DNA from: Micractinium sp. NFX-FRZ
Taxonomy: Eukaryota; Chlorophyta; Trebouxiophyceae; Chlorellales; Chlorellaceae
Reading direction: 5' to 3'
NCBI GenBank assembly: GCA_029339195.1
Contig: JAPTJF010000122.1
Coordinates: forward strand, 62,001 to 126,000
Length of the DNA: 64,000 bases
This document shows positions 11,401 to 23,200 of this stretch, one piece after another. The notes beneath the pieces were generated by a model. The model saw only the letters and a list, made by a program, of their open reading frames with translations, made no database searches and was not told the origin of the DNA. Within the stretch, counting starts at the first letter, position 1. Each line of letters starts with the position of its first letter. Both the position numbers and the translations under genes were made by a program.

Positions 11401-14252
11401 CACCACCATCTACGTCAGCCGGGAGGAGGTGCTGGAGAGCAGCTATGCAGAGCTGCTCCCGCTGCGTCCCTGGCAGCTGACCAGGCAAGCTCCAGCACAC
11501 AGCCACACTGGGCAAATGTTTGTTCCCAATTGCAGTGCTAGTGTGGCCGGAGGTCCCAACGCACATTGTAAGGCCATGTCCCCGCCACGTGTCGTATGCA
11601 TGCAGGGAGCTGCTGGTGTGCTTTAGAGGAGAACCAGGGTATGGCGCTGGCGTCACTCGCGAGTGGCTGGGCCTGCTGCTGCCACAGCTGCTGTCCCCCG
11701 CCCTGGGCCTCTTCAGCCGGTGCGGCGGCAACGCCAAGGCCATCTTCCCCAGTGCAAGTGAGTGGGTAGGAAGCAGGGGGGAGGGACGCTGCATGTCAGT
11801 GTCACCCTGCACATACGGCAGGGTGAATCGCAGCTGCTCAGGTTGAAGTGGCGCACAGCAGGCTTGATGAAGGCCTCTGCCTGCCTGCCACCCTCTTACC
11901 GCACTCTCACACAACTTGTCATCCTGGCCCCCTTCTGCGCAGCCGCCTCGGTGCAGCCGCAGCACCTGCAGTACCTGCGGGTGGCGGGCCGCGCCATGGG
12001 CCTGGCCCTGCTGCACGGCGTGCCCCTGCGCTGCCACCTGGCCGCCGCCTTCCACTCCGGGCTGGGGCGCTACCCCAGCGATGGTGATGACGTGGAGCAG
12101 CTGCAAGAGGTGGACCCGCAGGCAAGTAATCACGCGCTAACAGTCGTTGCATGACCGCTCAGCAGCTGGCGGCCTGCTGCCTGTTCATTGCTACTTGTTC
12201 ATGGCGTTACTCTCTGTCCACGAGCCCCCTCAACCTTGCAATTGCTCCCTGCCGCAGATCTGGCGCAGCTTGCAGGCTGTGCTGGAGACAGAGAATGCCA
12301 GCAGCCTGGGCCTCACGTTCATCCTGCCCTGTGACCACTTGGGGCAGTCTGTGGAGGTGCCGCTGGGAAGTGAGTAGCGGGCAGCAGACGCTTGTCATGG
12401 CGCAGAGTGTAGGGCAATCGGGGTGCCACTGAGAGGTGATTCACTGCGGCAAGCAAGCAGGCTGTTTGAAAGTCAAGGAGGGTTGTTGCCAGCAAGTATT
12501 GGAGTGCCCGCAAGGGCGGGGCCAATGCCTGTCTGGCTACCCAGCACCACATCGTGAATGCGCCTGGAGGTGTGGAGAGAAGCGTGCTGCCAGCATTGCG
12601 TGTCCATGCCCCCCTCCCCCTGCTTGCCGGATTGCAGAGAATCCCTCTAAGCCGGTGACCAACGCCAACCGGGAGCGCTACGTCCAGAGAGCGGCCAAGC
12701 ACCTGCTGCGCACGCGTGTGCAGGCTGAGCTGGCGGCGGTCCAGCAGGGACTGGTGGATGTGCTCAAGGTGGGTTTGGCTTGCATCTGCATCTCCTGCAA
12801 GTGCGCTCGGCCTTGTCCTTCCCCAGGCCTGTGTTGCGCATGATGGCTGGACTTGTCAGCACGTTGTGCACATCCAGAGTTTGGGCCAAGGGCTGCCCCT
12901 TAATTCTGCCTGGTCGTTGCTCCCTGTGCACCTGACCTGAACTACGGTTTGCCCTTGCCCGCATCTGCCCTGAGCTGTGCCCTGCGCTTGCCCCTTGTGC
13001 ATCTGCCCTGAACTGTGGCCTTGCCATTGCCACGCATCTGCCCTTTGCTGTGCCTTGCTCTTGCCCCGCGTCTGCCCTGAACTGTGCCTTGCCCTTGCCC
13101 CCTGTGCACCTGCCGGCCCTGCAGATGTGCCCGACCCAGCTCTTCAGCTGCCAGGCCCTGAACTCCCTGATTGAGGGCGCGCCGGGCAGCCTGTCCACGC
13201 AGCAGTGGCGGCAGCACACGCGCTGCAGCGGGTGGGACGGCTGGCGGGGCCCTCAGCAGCAAGATGGCATGGAGGTTGACGGCGCCTCGGCATCGGGGGC
13301 GGCAGAGCCAGAGGTGAGGTGGCGACGGTGCACAGGAGGGGGTCGGGCCCCCTTCTGACCGATAGCATCTGCACCCGGCGACTCGCGCCCCTCACCTGTA
13401 CCCCTGCACTCTTCCGCCTTAACCACCCACCCATCCACCTGCTCTGCTCTGGCTCTGTTGGCTACCAGCATTTGATCACCCCCCCCTCCCTCCTTCTCTT
13501 CCGCACACCCTCTTGTTGCCCCCCAGGCGCTGCGCTGGTTCTGGCTGCTGGTGGGTGAGATGCGCGAGGAGCAGCGGTCGGCACTGCTGCGCTTCTGGAC
13601 CTCCCTGCCCTGCCTGCCAGAGGGCGGGTTTGGCGCGCTGCCGCAGCAGCTGCGCATCGTGCGGGCCGACCCGGCCTCCCAGCCCCTGCCAGTGGTGAGC
13701 GAGTGAGGGTGCACCGCCTGCACGTGCTGCTGCTGCCGCTGCTGCATCGGGTGGTGGGGGCATGGGGTATGGAGGCATGGGGCCTGGCCACCCCGAGTCT
13801 GCTGTACTTGGTGGCTTGGTGGGCCTGTCTGATCCGATCAGCATCGCTGCTGTATCATCGGTGACCCCACGGTGTACCTCTACCCATGCATGCCCGCCCG
13901 CAAGCCGCCGTCCATCTGCCCGCCTGTCTTCTACTCTCCCCGCTGCAGGCACGCACCTGCTTCTGCGAGCTGCTGCTGCCAGCGTACACCGACATACTCA
14001 CCCTGGCAGGTAAGGACTCCCCTCGGAGGGGCAGGGGCGTGGGGGCAGGAAAGGCATGCGGCAAACTCGGCCAGGCCCACACCTGGTGCAGGGAGTGGGC
14101 CGAGGTCATGCGGGTGCTGTTCCTGCACAGCCAGCTGGCAGCTGCACGGGCATGTGACACCGCCCTGCTCCCTCCCACCTGCACTGCTCCCCCGTGCTGC
14201 AGGCGCGCTGAAGGAAGCCATTGCGCATGCAGAGGGCTTTGGCATGGCGTGA
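8477..14252 (+). CDS. HECT-type E3 ubiquitin ligase with N-terminal ubiquitin-like domain (UPL5-like)
   Basis: Seventeen exons join in phase to about 885 codons, close to the size I recall for plant UPL5. Exons: 8477-8591, 8678-8914, 9099-9265, 9456-9688, 9859-10016, 10255-10619, 10741-10848, 10981-11069, 11341-11484, 11606-11757, 11943-12121, 12258-12369, 12638-12768, 13125-13313, 13527-13694, 13949-14009, 14203-14252. Residues about 20-115 look like a ubiquitin fold (ARFVCFVRTPDNKSIAV onward). The HECT domain fills the last ~380 residues, with FRGEPGYGAGVTREWL, RVAGRAMGLALLHG and the catalytic motif ARTCFCELLLP. The thioester cysteine (about residue 853) is encoded at 13958-13960, 33 residues from the end, as is usual. 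Two introns (after 11484 and 12121) appear to use GC donors. UPL5 orthology is an inference from domain layout and length. Confidence 0.88.
12925..13112 (+). repeat. Degenerate ~37-bp intronic tandem repeat in the HECT gene
   Basis: The intron between exons 13 and 14 holds about five imperfect units built on CTGCCCTGAACTGTGCC followed by a TTGCCCTTGCCCC-like tail. Units differ by substitutions and small indels. The array ends at the pyrimidine tract of the 13124 acceptor, so repeat number may affect that splice site. Confidence 0.7.
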
Positions 14253-14413
14253 TGTCGGCTGTCACGCTTCAGCCACATGCTGCGCACAGGCATCTGAAGA
14301 GTTAGTGCCAGACCATTTGGCAGCGCGGCAAGTTCGCCTCGACTGCTCTCCCAAGCTGTGCTCGCAAATTTGCCGCTTGACTCAGAACAGTATCATGATA
14401 GCGACAATTTGCT

Positions 14414-14418
14414 TGTAA
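14414..14418 (+). terminator. UGUAA polyadenylation signal of the HECT gene
   Basis: TGTAA lies 162 bases after the stop at 14252. UGUAA is the usual poly(A) signal of green algae. It is the first such motif seen on this strand after the stop. Confidence 0.45.
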
Positions 14419-15225
14419 ATCAGCAGCTGAGAAAAGGGAGAATGGGGAGACATGTTGCAGGGACGCTTGCAAGGTTGGGATGAGCATTGGGCTGCGGGCG
14501 CAGGGTGCCAGCCTGAGTTTGCACTGCTGCTGCGCCTACGTGCACTGCGCCAGGCGCCGACTGGTGGGCAAGGCACGGCTGGTGTGTAAGGTGCTGGGGG
14601 GCGGCATGGCAGGCGGCAAAGCAAGCGACTCAGAAGCAAGAGCAGGAGAAGTGAGGGGCTTCGCTATGCATGCCGGTATCATGTCTTCGGCCCTCGCAAA
14701 CTGGCGGGCAGGGCACGGAAGAGAGGCCAGCAGCGGTGGCAGCGTGGCAGGTGGCGGCGCAGCGGGGGGGCGCCATTGAACAGCAGCAGCGTGAAGGATC
14801 AGCAGCAGCATCGAGTGCCGCCGGCAGCAGATGGCAGCACAAACGTTACTAGGAGAAGAGGGCTGACTAGAGGCAGGGTTCGTGTGGGGCGGGGCGCTGT
14901 AAGCCCCGCCTTATATTGTGTTTTGTTCGTGCTCTTGCGATGTGCACATTACAGGAACTTGTGCACACCCCATGCTTGTTGGTTTGTGTTGTGTTGTTAA
15001 AAAGTGTTCAGAGTGCATGCAGGGGCAGGAGGTGAGGACTACGCAGCAACAGATGGGCACAGCATACTGGCTGCAGGAGGCACAGCACGCGAGAGTCAAG
15101 TGCATTTGAGACTGGGCGGTTGAGGGCAGGCAGCAGGCACAGGGGAGCTTAAACAGGGAACGAAATGGATTGACTGATACACAGAGGGAGCCACATGTGT
15201 TGTGTTTCAGTTGCCGCATGCCTCC
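14419..15225. other. Convergent intergenic region
   Basis: This region lies between the ends of the plus-strand HECT gene and the minus-strand Cys-rich plastid gene. Open frames here are short, low in complexity and unsupported. Only the inferred 3' UTRs and the minus-strand poly(A) motif at 14949 can be assigned. Confidence 0.5.
14949..14953 (-). terminator. UGUAA polyadenylation signal of the Cys-rich plastid gene
   Basis: TTACA on the plus strand (TGTAA on minus) lies 273 bases beyond the stop codon of the minus-strand gene ending at 15226. The position is plausible, but the assignment rests on the motif alone. Confidence 0.35.
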
Positions 15226-16373
15226 TCACTTGGCAGGCTCCGCTGCCGCAGGCGGCGCCCCATTGATTGTAAGGGCGCACACTTGTGTGCACTCTGACAG
15301 GCAGTACGACCGGCTGCGGTACCCCTCCTTGAAGACCACAATCTCTTTCCTGCAAGCAGGCGGGACGCGTGCAGCAGTGGTTCAGGTGGGTGCGGAAGCT
15401 GGGTTGCAGCGGGGCTCCGTGGCCGCGCAACGGCAGCAGCAGGAGCGAGCGCAGGCGGGCAGGCAGGCTGAGGTGGCCAGCCGAAGGTGGCATGGCGGAG
15501 GTCTCAAATGCACTGCCAAGGGCGCCCCCCCAGCTGCCCACACCCACCCAGCAAAGCGCAGCAGGCAGGGAGCTGGGAGTTCTGGTACTGCTGGTACTGC
15601 AGGTACTGCAGACACAGTACCCCGCCACTCACCGCATCGACATGGGCCCCAGCCCCGGGGAGCCCTGCCCCCCACGGATGCACGTGGGTACGCACTTGCG
15701 GGTGCACCTGCAGCCAGGCAACCATCCATCCAATCAATCAGTCCAATACAACATGCATTTGAGTTGCAGCCTGTGTAGCCAGCCAGCAGGACGCATGGGC
15801 CGTGACGGGCTCCGCATGCTCCCCAGGGCACCCGCAACCTGAATGCAGCTGCGCAGGTTGGCTGGTCAGGCGTTAGCCGGCTCCACCTGACACCCCCCAT
15901 AGCCACCTGTGGTTGCACCCACCACTGCACACTCACTGCTGGATCTGCTTGCCCTTGGGCCCCTCAAGTAGCGAGCCCAGGCGGGGGCTGGTGCTGCTGT
16001 CGGCGGAGGACAGCCCCTGCGGCACCGTCTCAAAATAGTTGTCCTCCGCTGCTGCCTCCGCCCCTGACGCCTGGCTGGAGATGCGGAAGTCGCCGCCATC
16101 AGCTAGCGCAGGGGCCGCCAGGCCGAGCTGCAGCGCTGCCAGCACTTGGACAGCCGATAGCAAAGCGGCTGCCAGCGGGGGCATGCCCGTGGTGGCGGCA
16201 GCACCGCCGCCGCTGCCGCTGCTGCTGCAGACTGCCGCTAGCCGCTGCCGTGCTGGTGCTTGTGGCGCAACTTGTGCGGAGCTGCGTCTGCTGCGTGCCA
16301 AGCTGCTGTGTGGTGCAGCAGCGAGCTTGCTGCCGCTTGCTGGGGGCCGCGCACTGCAAAAGGCGCGCTCCAT
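15226..16373 (-). CDS. Small plastid-targeted Cys-rich protein of unknown function
   Basis: Three exons (16373-15937, 15707-15633, 15349-15226) join in phase to 211 codons. The first ~90 residues are rich in Ala/Ser/Arg and poor in acidic residues, followed by a hydrophobic stretch (LAALQLGLAAPALADG) ending in an ALA-type cleavage site. This suggests a bipartite chloroplast transit plus thylakoid-transfer signal or a membrane anchor. The C-terminal ~65 residues carry paired cysteines, CTRKCVPTCIRGG, then PGLGP and KEIVVFKEGYRSRSYC and a further C..C..C cluster. From memory this C-terminal pattern recurs in uncharacterised plastid proteins of plants and algae; I cannot name the family. The invariant-looking cysteines suggest disulfides or metal binding in the lumen. 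All splice sites are GT-AG. Confidence 0.75.
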
Positions 16374-16667
16374 GACTGTTTCAAGTAGGCGTCAATATAT
16401 CTACGTTGATCCGAATGCTGATGGCTGCTGCAAGCTCTGCACATGGGCCTGCTGGCGTGCAAGCTCAGCAGGCTGGCCAGCCCAGCAAATCTGAGCTGCG
16501 CCCTATTTAGTGTGACACTTACACACGCGATCGTCGCACCCAGCCACGCACTCGGCCGGATGGCTCTCACTCCAGGTGGGCTGCCCTCCGCTTGTTTGCC
16601 GAGACGCGTTGCCCCGCGTTGTTGCGAGCCCACAACTTGCTGACGCTGCAAATGACATCTCATCAAC

Positions 16668-17150
16668 ATGCATGCAGATGATCTGATGGCGTTGGCGCTG
16701 CAGCAGGCACAGCCGCAGCGAGAGCAGCGGCAGCGCCGCACCCAGCGGCAGGCGTCGCACTGCCCAGCCTCGGCGGAGCCATTTGCAGCGGCAGTGGTTG
16801 CACCATCAGCAGAACAGCAGCAAAATACAGCAGAATCGTGGCAGCAGCAGCAGCAGCAGCAGCAGCACGCAGCAGGGGCATGGCAGCAACCGCAACAACC
16901 CACCACAGGGGCATGGCAGCAGCAGCAGCAGCAGGAGCAGCCGCATCATCATAAGCAGCAGCAACGACAGCAGCAGCAGCAGGAGCAGGAGCAGCAGCAG
17001 CGGCAGCAGCAGGGCTGTACACAGCGCCACTGCAGCAAACGGAAGGCAGCAGAGCTGAGCGGCAGCACAGGCAGGCAGCAGAAGGAGAAGCTGGCAGCAC
17101 TGGCAGCCGGCAGCCCTGCCTTTTTGTCCCATCCGATTGGCACTCTTCTG
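16668..17150 (+). CDS. Doubtful poly-Gln ORF, possibly first exon of an unidentified gene
   Basis: The ATG at 16668 opens 161 codons dominated by CAG/CAA runs (about 16840-17010) with interspersed His, Trp and Arg. It is followed by a basic Lys/Arg patch and then a possible donor (GTATGA) at 17151. A candidate second exon begins near 17288 after a TCTCCAG acceptor, but no frame gives a recognisable domain. It sits divergently from the plastid gene at 16373. It could equally be an untranslated CAG repeat in a promoter. I see no homology to support translation. Confidence 0.25.
16840..17015 (+). repeat. CAG trinucleotide-rich tract
   Basis: Interrupted (CAG)n runs alternate with GGCAGC, CAACCG and GAGCAG. 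Similar CAG/CTG tracts occur at 20178-20200, 41470-41640, 44635-44750 and 45495-45560, so the triplet is a genome-wide bias rather than specific to this locus. Confidence 0.75.
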
Positions 17151-17416
17151 GTATGACACCCGCCTCAAATCACTTGCAACAGTTTGTGAGAAAAACTGGC
17201 ACACCACAACAACATGGCACCGTGGCAAAGGGGCACAGATCTCGCCATGTGCTGCATGCAGACAGCAGCCACACTCGCTCTCTCCAGCACTCGTGCTTCT
17301 GCCCCACCAAACCCAATCATGCCGCCAGCGTTCCAACTCCAGTGCTGCCAAGAAACCACGCTGCGGTGGCGGGTCACCACCCTGCCCTGCCTGCGTCCCC
17401 GTGTGCTGGGTGAGAG

Positions 17417-17421
17417 TTACA
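17417..17421 (-). terminator. UGUAA polyadenylation signal of psaH
   Basis: TTACA on the plus strand lies 221 bases beyond the psaH stop (17642, minus). It is a typical green-algal poly(A) motif and distance. Confidence 0.45.
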
Positions 17422-17641
17422 CGCTTCGTGGAGACCGCTGCATGGTGATACATGTGGCTGTGGCTGTAAAGAGAGCATAAGCAGGAAAGTGGTGGGTGTT
17501 CAGTTCTTCTCGGGGTGGGCGGGCGGCCGGGGCCGGGGGAGGGCCGCGTGCCGCGCCGCGCCGTTCAAGGGGCCACGCCGCAGCGGCGGGCCGAGTGGGC
17601 CTGCCGGCATGTGGCTGAGGCGCGCTGCTGCTGCTGCTGCT

Positions 17642-19479
17642 TTACAGGCGGCCGCGGGGGCCAACCTGGGGGGTCTGCTGGGGGCCCACAGTGATCGGCA
17701 GCTTCACGTCCCTGCACACACACACCAAGGCAGGCAGGCAGGTAAGCGGGTGAAGTGAGAGGCGGACGTGCGTGCAGGGAGGGTGGGCTGGGACGGCAGC
17801 GGCGGCACGCACACGGCGCCGACACAGCAGCAGGCAGCGCACGGTTGGCAGGGAGCAGCAATGCGGGGTCGCAACTGAAGGCCATTTGGCGCCTCACTGC
17901 TTGCTGGCTGGCGTATGCATTTTCTGCGTCACACCACTGCGGGCAGGCAGCAAGCACAGGGGGGCCGGCCGCTGCTTACTTGGAGCCCTTGGCGCCCCAG
18001 ACCAGGATGCCGGCGGCGCCCACGGACACAAGGCCCAGCAGGTACTCGCGGCGGGTCAGGCCATTGGCGGCGTTCTCAAAGAACTGGGACTGCGGCAGGC
18101 AAAGGTGGGGGGCAGGCGAGGTGGTGAGGGGGTGGGAAGGCTCACGGCGGCGCATTCCGGTTTGGGTTGCAGCCAGGGGTGCCTGCCAGTGGGTGACAAA
18201 ACTTCCTCAGCTGCTGCGCAAGCGGTGCCGCGAGAGACTGCTGCGAGTGCGCCTTCCTGCGCTGTGTGCGCTGTGCGCGATGCGGATCGGTGCCATCCTC
18301 CTGCCTGCTTGCAGCCCCCGCCGTGTGCATCCTTTGCAATCCTGCACTGCTCGAGCCGGCCACCCAGCCCATCCCAGCTTGCATGCATCAAAATGACACC
18401 CCCCCGCACCTGCAGGGAGTTGTAGCGGCTCTTGTCCTCCTGGCCGTACCTGCAAGGCAGACGTACAGGTGGAGTGCAGGCAGAGGGCAGCGCTGAGGAA
18501 GGGGCGGCGTGTGCTGGTGGGCAGCAGGCACGTGCAACTAGTGATCGCCCGACAGCATGCAAGCAACGGCGCCTGCACTGCTGCAGGCATGGCTCCGGCA
18601 GCGCAACACAGAGTAGAGAAAGGCTCTAGCACAGCTAAACTCACATGTCCCAGCTGCCCACGGTGTTCTCCAGGTCCTGCATTTGGAATTGCACAAGGGA
18701 ACATGTTGGCAAGCAGGCACCAAAGGCTGCGTGCCCAACCGCGGGCACTCGAGTCATGCTTCCACTCCTGCACTTTGCGGGCCCCGTGTCTCAGTCCCCG
18801 CTGCCGCCTGCATGCCAGGCTGCTGCGACTGCACTCACGGAGAGGTCAAAGTAGCGGGACTCGTCGCCGTACTTGGCCTGCACCTTGGCAGAGCGCCTGC
18901 AGGAGAAGAAAGCGGGCGGCACAGGCGGGTGGGTGTCCGGGCGCAACGAGCACGCGCGCCGACAGCGCACCGATCCCAGGCGTGCGGGGCTGGGCTGGGC
19001 TGGGCTGCCTGAACAGCCGCAGCCACCGAGCACAAGCCTTTTGAGGGGCTGCTGGATGCCCAGAGTCGTTGATGTGGGTGCTGTTGTCGGGCGCGCTGCA
19101 GCTGGGTGTTGGAGGCACCAGCAGCTGCGGGCAGGGGCCGCTGGCGGGCGGGCGGGCGGTCGGGGGCCATTCGCCGGCTGCAGCTCATTTCCCGGCAGCT
19201 GCGCTGCCCACACAACGCCAGGGAGAGCTGCCGGGCCGGTATGGCACTGTTAGCCGAGAAGCTGGCGCCTGAGCGCCTGTGGGTGTGTTGCTCAAGCCGG
19301 CTAGGAGGATCCCCAGAGCATCCCCAGAGCCTCTGGTTTGGCGGCCTGGCGCACCGCCCACGGTCCCGGCCATAGGCCTCGCAGCCGAAAGATACTCACT
19401 TGGCGCTGCGGCTGGCCGCGCGGGGCTGCGCCACGGGCCGGGCCGCGATGGCCGCCTTGCAAGACAGAGAGGCCTGCAT
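17642..19479 (-). CDS. psaH: Photosystem I reaction centre subunit VI (PsaH) precursor
   Basis: PsaH is a small PSI subunit next to PsaL and PsaI that helps dock LHCII during state transitions. Six exons (19479-19400, 18896-18839, 18676-18645, 18449-18410, 18089-17980, 17711-17642) join in phase to 129 residues, a normal precursor length. The N-terminus MQASLSCKAAIAARPVAQPR is a chloroplast transit peptide. The mature part has VQAKYGDESRYFDL, DLENTVGSWDMYG and SRYNSLQSQFFE, then one membrane span (LLGLVSVGAAGILVWGAKG). It ends VGPQQTPQVGPRGRL, matching the conserved GPQ..P..GPRG.L tail of the family. All introns are GT-AG with CAG acceptors. Identification is firm. Confidence 0.96.
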
Positions 19480-20018
19480 AGTTACTTGCTGGTCTGTCTA
19501 ACTGCGGGGTGGGGGCGTCCAATCGCAATGCAGCGGGGAAGGTCGCGATGGGGGCTTTGGACGTGCCAGCGGTGCTCCCAGGAAGAAGATGGGGACGAGA
19601 TTGCGCCACGATGGGGCCCGCCCCTGTGGCCTGGGAGCGCTCTTTGTTCGGTCGGAAGCTAAGAAGTGTCGTTTGGTTTGCTGCGCCTCGCCCCCGCCGG
19701 CGTCCGGGCTGGGTCAGGTGCCTGCCGCCGCTCCCGCCTTTCTGCCTGGCCGCACACCACCCCGGACGGCCGTTGTGCACAATTTGGGGGCCTGTGATGT
19801 GAGGCAACCATGCACGGTGCACTTAATTCACACAGTAACACGACAGTCTCACTAGGGCAGGGTGGTTTCGGGGGCAGACATGGGCGCAGCCTGCTACACC
19901 GCCACCGACCCCCCGTGCGGCCCGCACTCCCAGCCAGCGGCCGCACGCCCCACCAGCGCGGCAAGCTTGGCCCTCAATCCATTGAGTGTCGCGCATTCGT
20001 GCTCAATTCGTAGCTCAG
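19480..20018. promoter_or_regulatory. Upstream region of psaH, downstream of the desulfhydrase gene
   Basis: This stretch lies between the psaH start codon and the inferred 3' end of the next minus-strand gene. It must hold the psaH promoter. I see no supported gene and could not assign a TATA box or light-response element with confidence. Confidence 0.4.
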
Positions 20019-20023
20019 TTACA
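20019..20023 (-). terminator. UGUAA polyadenylation signal of the D-cysteine desulfhydrase gene
   Basis: TTACA on the plus strand lies 205 bases beyond the stop at 20228 (minus strand), consistent with green-algal 3' ends. Confidence 0.45.
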
Positions 20024-20227
20024 GTTTGCAATTGTACAGTGTATGCACCACACAGCTGCCCAGGAACTGCACTAGCAGCTGCCACGTGGTGCCGCCATCG
20101 ACTGCTTCGTCTAGCACCACTCGACCAGCCGATGCCCGTGCCTCTTCAACACCCATGCTCACCCCAGCCCAGCCCCAGCTGCTGCTGCTGCTGCTGCTGC
20201 TCCTCGTCTCGCCCTGTGCCTGCCTGC

Positions 20228-23200
20228 TCACTCTAACACCAGGCGGTGTGCACGCCCCGTAGCCTCCACCAGCGGCTGCAGCTGGGGCGCCTTGTCATAC
20301 ATCCCAAGCAGGCCGCCGGTGTGCACGAACAGGACCTGCAGAGGGTGCATGCCACACGTGACTGCATGTATGAGAGCGCATCAAGCAGCACATGGTGGGG
20401 CCTCAAGCTGTGTGCCCTCCCGCTCTAGCTGTGCCCTCTCCCCTGCTCCACGGACGTGCGCCTCACCTGCCCCTACAAACACACACACCCGCGCCCCAAG
20501 GCAGCACCGGCGGCGCACCTTGCGCCCACGCCACTCCTCGGGTGCTGCCCGCATCTCAGAAACTAGGCCGTGCAGCGCCTTGCCTGTGTAACTGCAAGGT
20601 GGAAGGAAATGGAGGGCAACCGGGGTACTAACTGTAAGCGAAGCTGCGGGGCAGCGACTTTGTTGAGTGGGCAGGCAGGGCGAGGGGGCGAGGTGCGGCC
20701 CTGCGGACAGCCAGGTGGCAATTCACGTCGTCGGATGCCAGCACTACCCATGCCTGTGCACACGAAACACAGCTGTGCAGCAGGGGCACTCACACAGGGT
20801 CAAGTATGATGCCGGTGGCGGCTGCCACGTCAGCGACCAGCGCCAGCTCATCCGCCTGGCTGATGGCATAGCCCGCGCCCTTGGCCTGCACCGCCCTGCA
20901 CATGCACGCACAGGAGCACCAAAGGGCAGCAAGGCGGTGAAGCCGGGCAGGCGGCGGGGCAGGCGGCACCAACGACGCGGTGGAGGATGTGCTCGGAAGC
21001 GGGCGGGTTGTACGTGCAAGCTACAGGCAGAGCTTTGGCAGCCGGAAACGAGCTCTTGTCTCCGGCATCGCCCCAGTGCCGCCCAGCGCACCCTTCAATC
21101 TCCCCATGAGCCCATCCGCCCGCCTCACCGGAACATGCCTGCCGCGCTGGCGTCCACCACATCGGGAGTAGCGCCCAGCCCTGCCAGCAGCCCATCCACA
21201 AAGTCGTAGAAATAGGCTGCGTCGTCGCACACTCCGTAGGCATGCACCCGCAGGCCCAGCCCTGCCAGGTGGTTGCCAAGGGCGATGCCGGCAGTGGTGC
21301 CGCCGCTGCCACAGGCCTGCGGCACGGGCGGGCAGGCGGGCAGGCGGGCAGGGATGGGATGTGGGTAGGGTTGTGTGAGAGTGTGAAGCAGGGGCGGAAG
21401 CAGGAGCAGGGGCAGGTGGAAGTGTAGGTACAAGTGGGCGTTCTCCTCCAGAGTTGCAGCTTGGGATGATGACGTCCGCTGCCAGTGCACAGCCGGGGCA
21501 TACAGAAGGGGGGAGCTCATCACGAGCATGCCAGCGCTCCCCTGTCCTGCTTTGTGCTGTTCCCCACAGACCGCCTTCTTTTGCCACTCCCAGCCCAAAA
21601 CACGGGCCACGCTTTCGTCCAGGCACAGCACCACCCGCTCACCATGGCAATGTCGGTGTACCCCTGCCCCTCAATCTGCTGCCCCAGCTCACGCATCATC
21701 TCCAAATATCTGCGTGGGCACAGTGGGGGGGGACGCCCCACATTTCATTTAAGCATGCCAAACAACGCCGGGGTGGGGGAGGGCAAGCGCCCTTGCTCTT
21801 AGAAGCCTGCCCAAGTTCCGCTGTCCCCAAGGTGTGGCGGCATGACAAGGCGGGCGGGAGGGCGTGCACTCGAGGCAAGCGCAGCAGGGCAGAAGCCAAA
21901 GGCGGCGTAGGAGCAGCAGGCAGGAGGCGCGGAAGGAGAAGCGCCGGAGGAGGCAGAGGCAGCAGCAGAGGCTGCGGGAGAGGGGCGGCTCACCCCCAGC
22001 AGCCCATGGCGCTGCTGCCCCCGACTGGGATCACAAAAGGGTTCAGGCCCCGCTCCCGCCGCAGCTGCTCCGCCAGGCGGGCGCCCAGGGCGGGGCCACC
22101 GTACCGCCCGTACTCCTCTTTCGTGACCTGCACCTCAGGTTTTGAGGAATGCATTGGACATTGGGTGGGGGGCAGGCTTCCGGGGGTGGGTGGGGGCCAG
22201 CATGGGGCAGCAGCGGCAGCGCAGCGCTGACCAGGGCCAGGGAAGGGCAGAGTGTGCACCCAGTGCCCTTGTGCAGCGATGCCACAGCGTCACATTGCAC
22301 TCCCTTACCAGCATGCACTGCAGCAGCACTAGCACTGAGTGTATTGCAGCACTGTGCTCCCATACATGACATGAACGTGTGTGGGCAGCGCAGCGGACCT
22401 GCCAGACATGCGCCCCCACCAGCCGTTCAACAAGGAGGTTGCCGCACAGTCCTGGATCTGTTGCAGGGGAGGGTTTGCAGGTTAGGGTGGAAGGCAGGTC
22501 GGGCAACTGAGAGATGGTGCAGCACCTGGGCAGATGGCAGGGAAAGGGCAGGACCACCACTGCCCACCCTGCTTCCTTCCTGTTTTCCATGTCCATGGCC
22601 TTTAAAACACGGCAGGGCCCAGCGCGGCATACACCAGGCAAGAACAGAGAAGCACTGCATGACACAGGGGCGGGAGCTCTCAACGACCCGTGTCTGCCAA
22701 CCCCTGCACCATTCACTCCCAGACGCACCTGCGTCAGCCAGGTGGCGGCTGTTGCGCAGCACCAGGTGGCACTCGAGGCCCAGGTAGCGGGCAGCCACTG
22801 CCGTGGCGCGTGCGTGGTTGGACTGGATGCCCCCTATCGTGACCACGCTGTCGTGCCCCTTCTCCTTGGCTTCCGCCATCAAAAACTCCAGCTTCCGCAC
22901 CTGAGCGGTGGGTGTGGGGAGGCCGGGTGAACAGGTGAATGTGCCTGCCTGCCCTGCCGGCGCTTGCCTGCTCGCATCAAGGTTCCCACTCTGCTGCGTC
23001 GCCGCTGGTAGAGAGAGGTGTGGAGGCACCACCCGCCCCACTGGCGCCTCACCAGCTCGCGCCTGCGCCCTCCACCGGCACGCTCGCCCTACTCATCTTG
23101 CTGCGCACCAGCGGAATGCCGTAGCATGCATCAAGCTCCTGCCTACCTTGTTGCCGGACAACTGCATGCCTGTGAGGTCGTCTCGCTTGATGTGCAGCTC

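Noticed and set aside
16806..17453. Leu-rich, apparently hydrophobic minus-strand ORF
   Set aside because: Reverse complement of a CAG tract gives poly-Leu; not a membrane protein.
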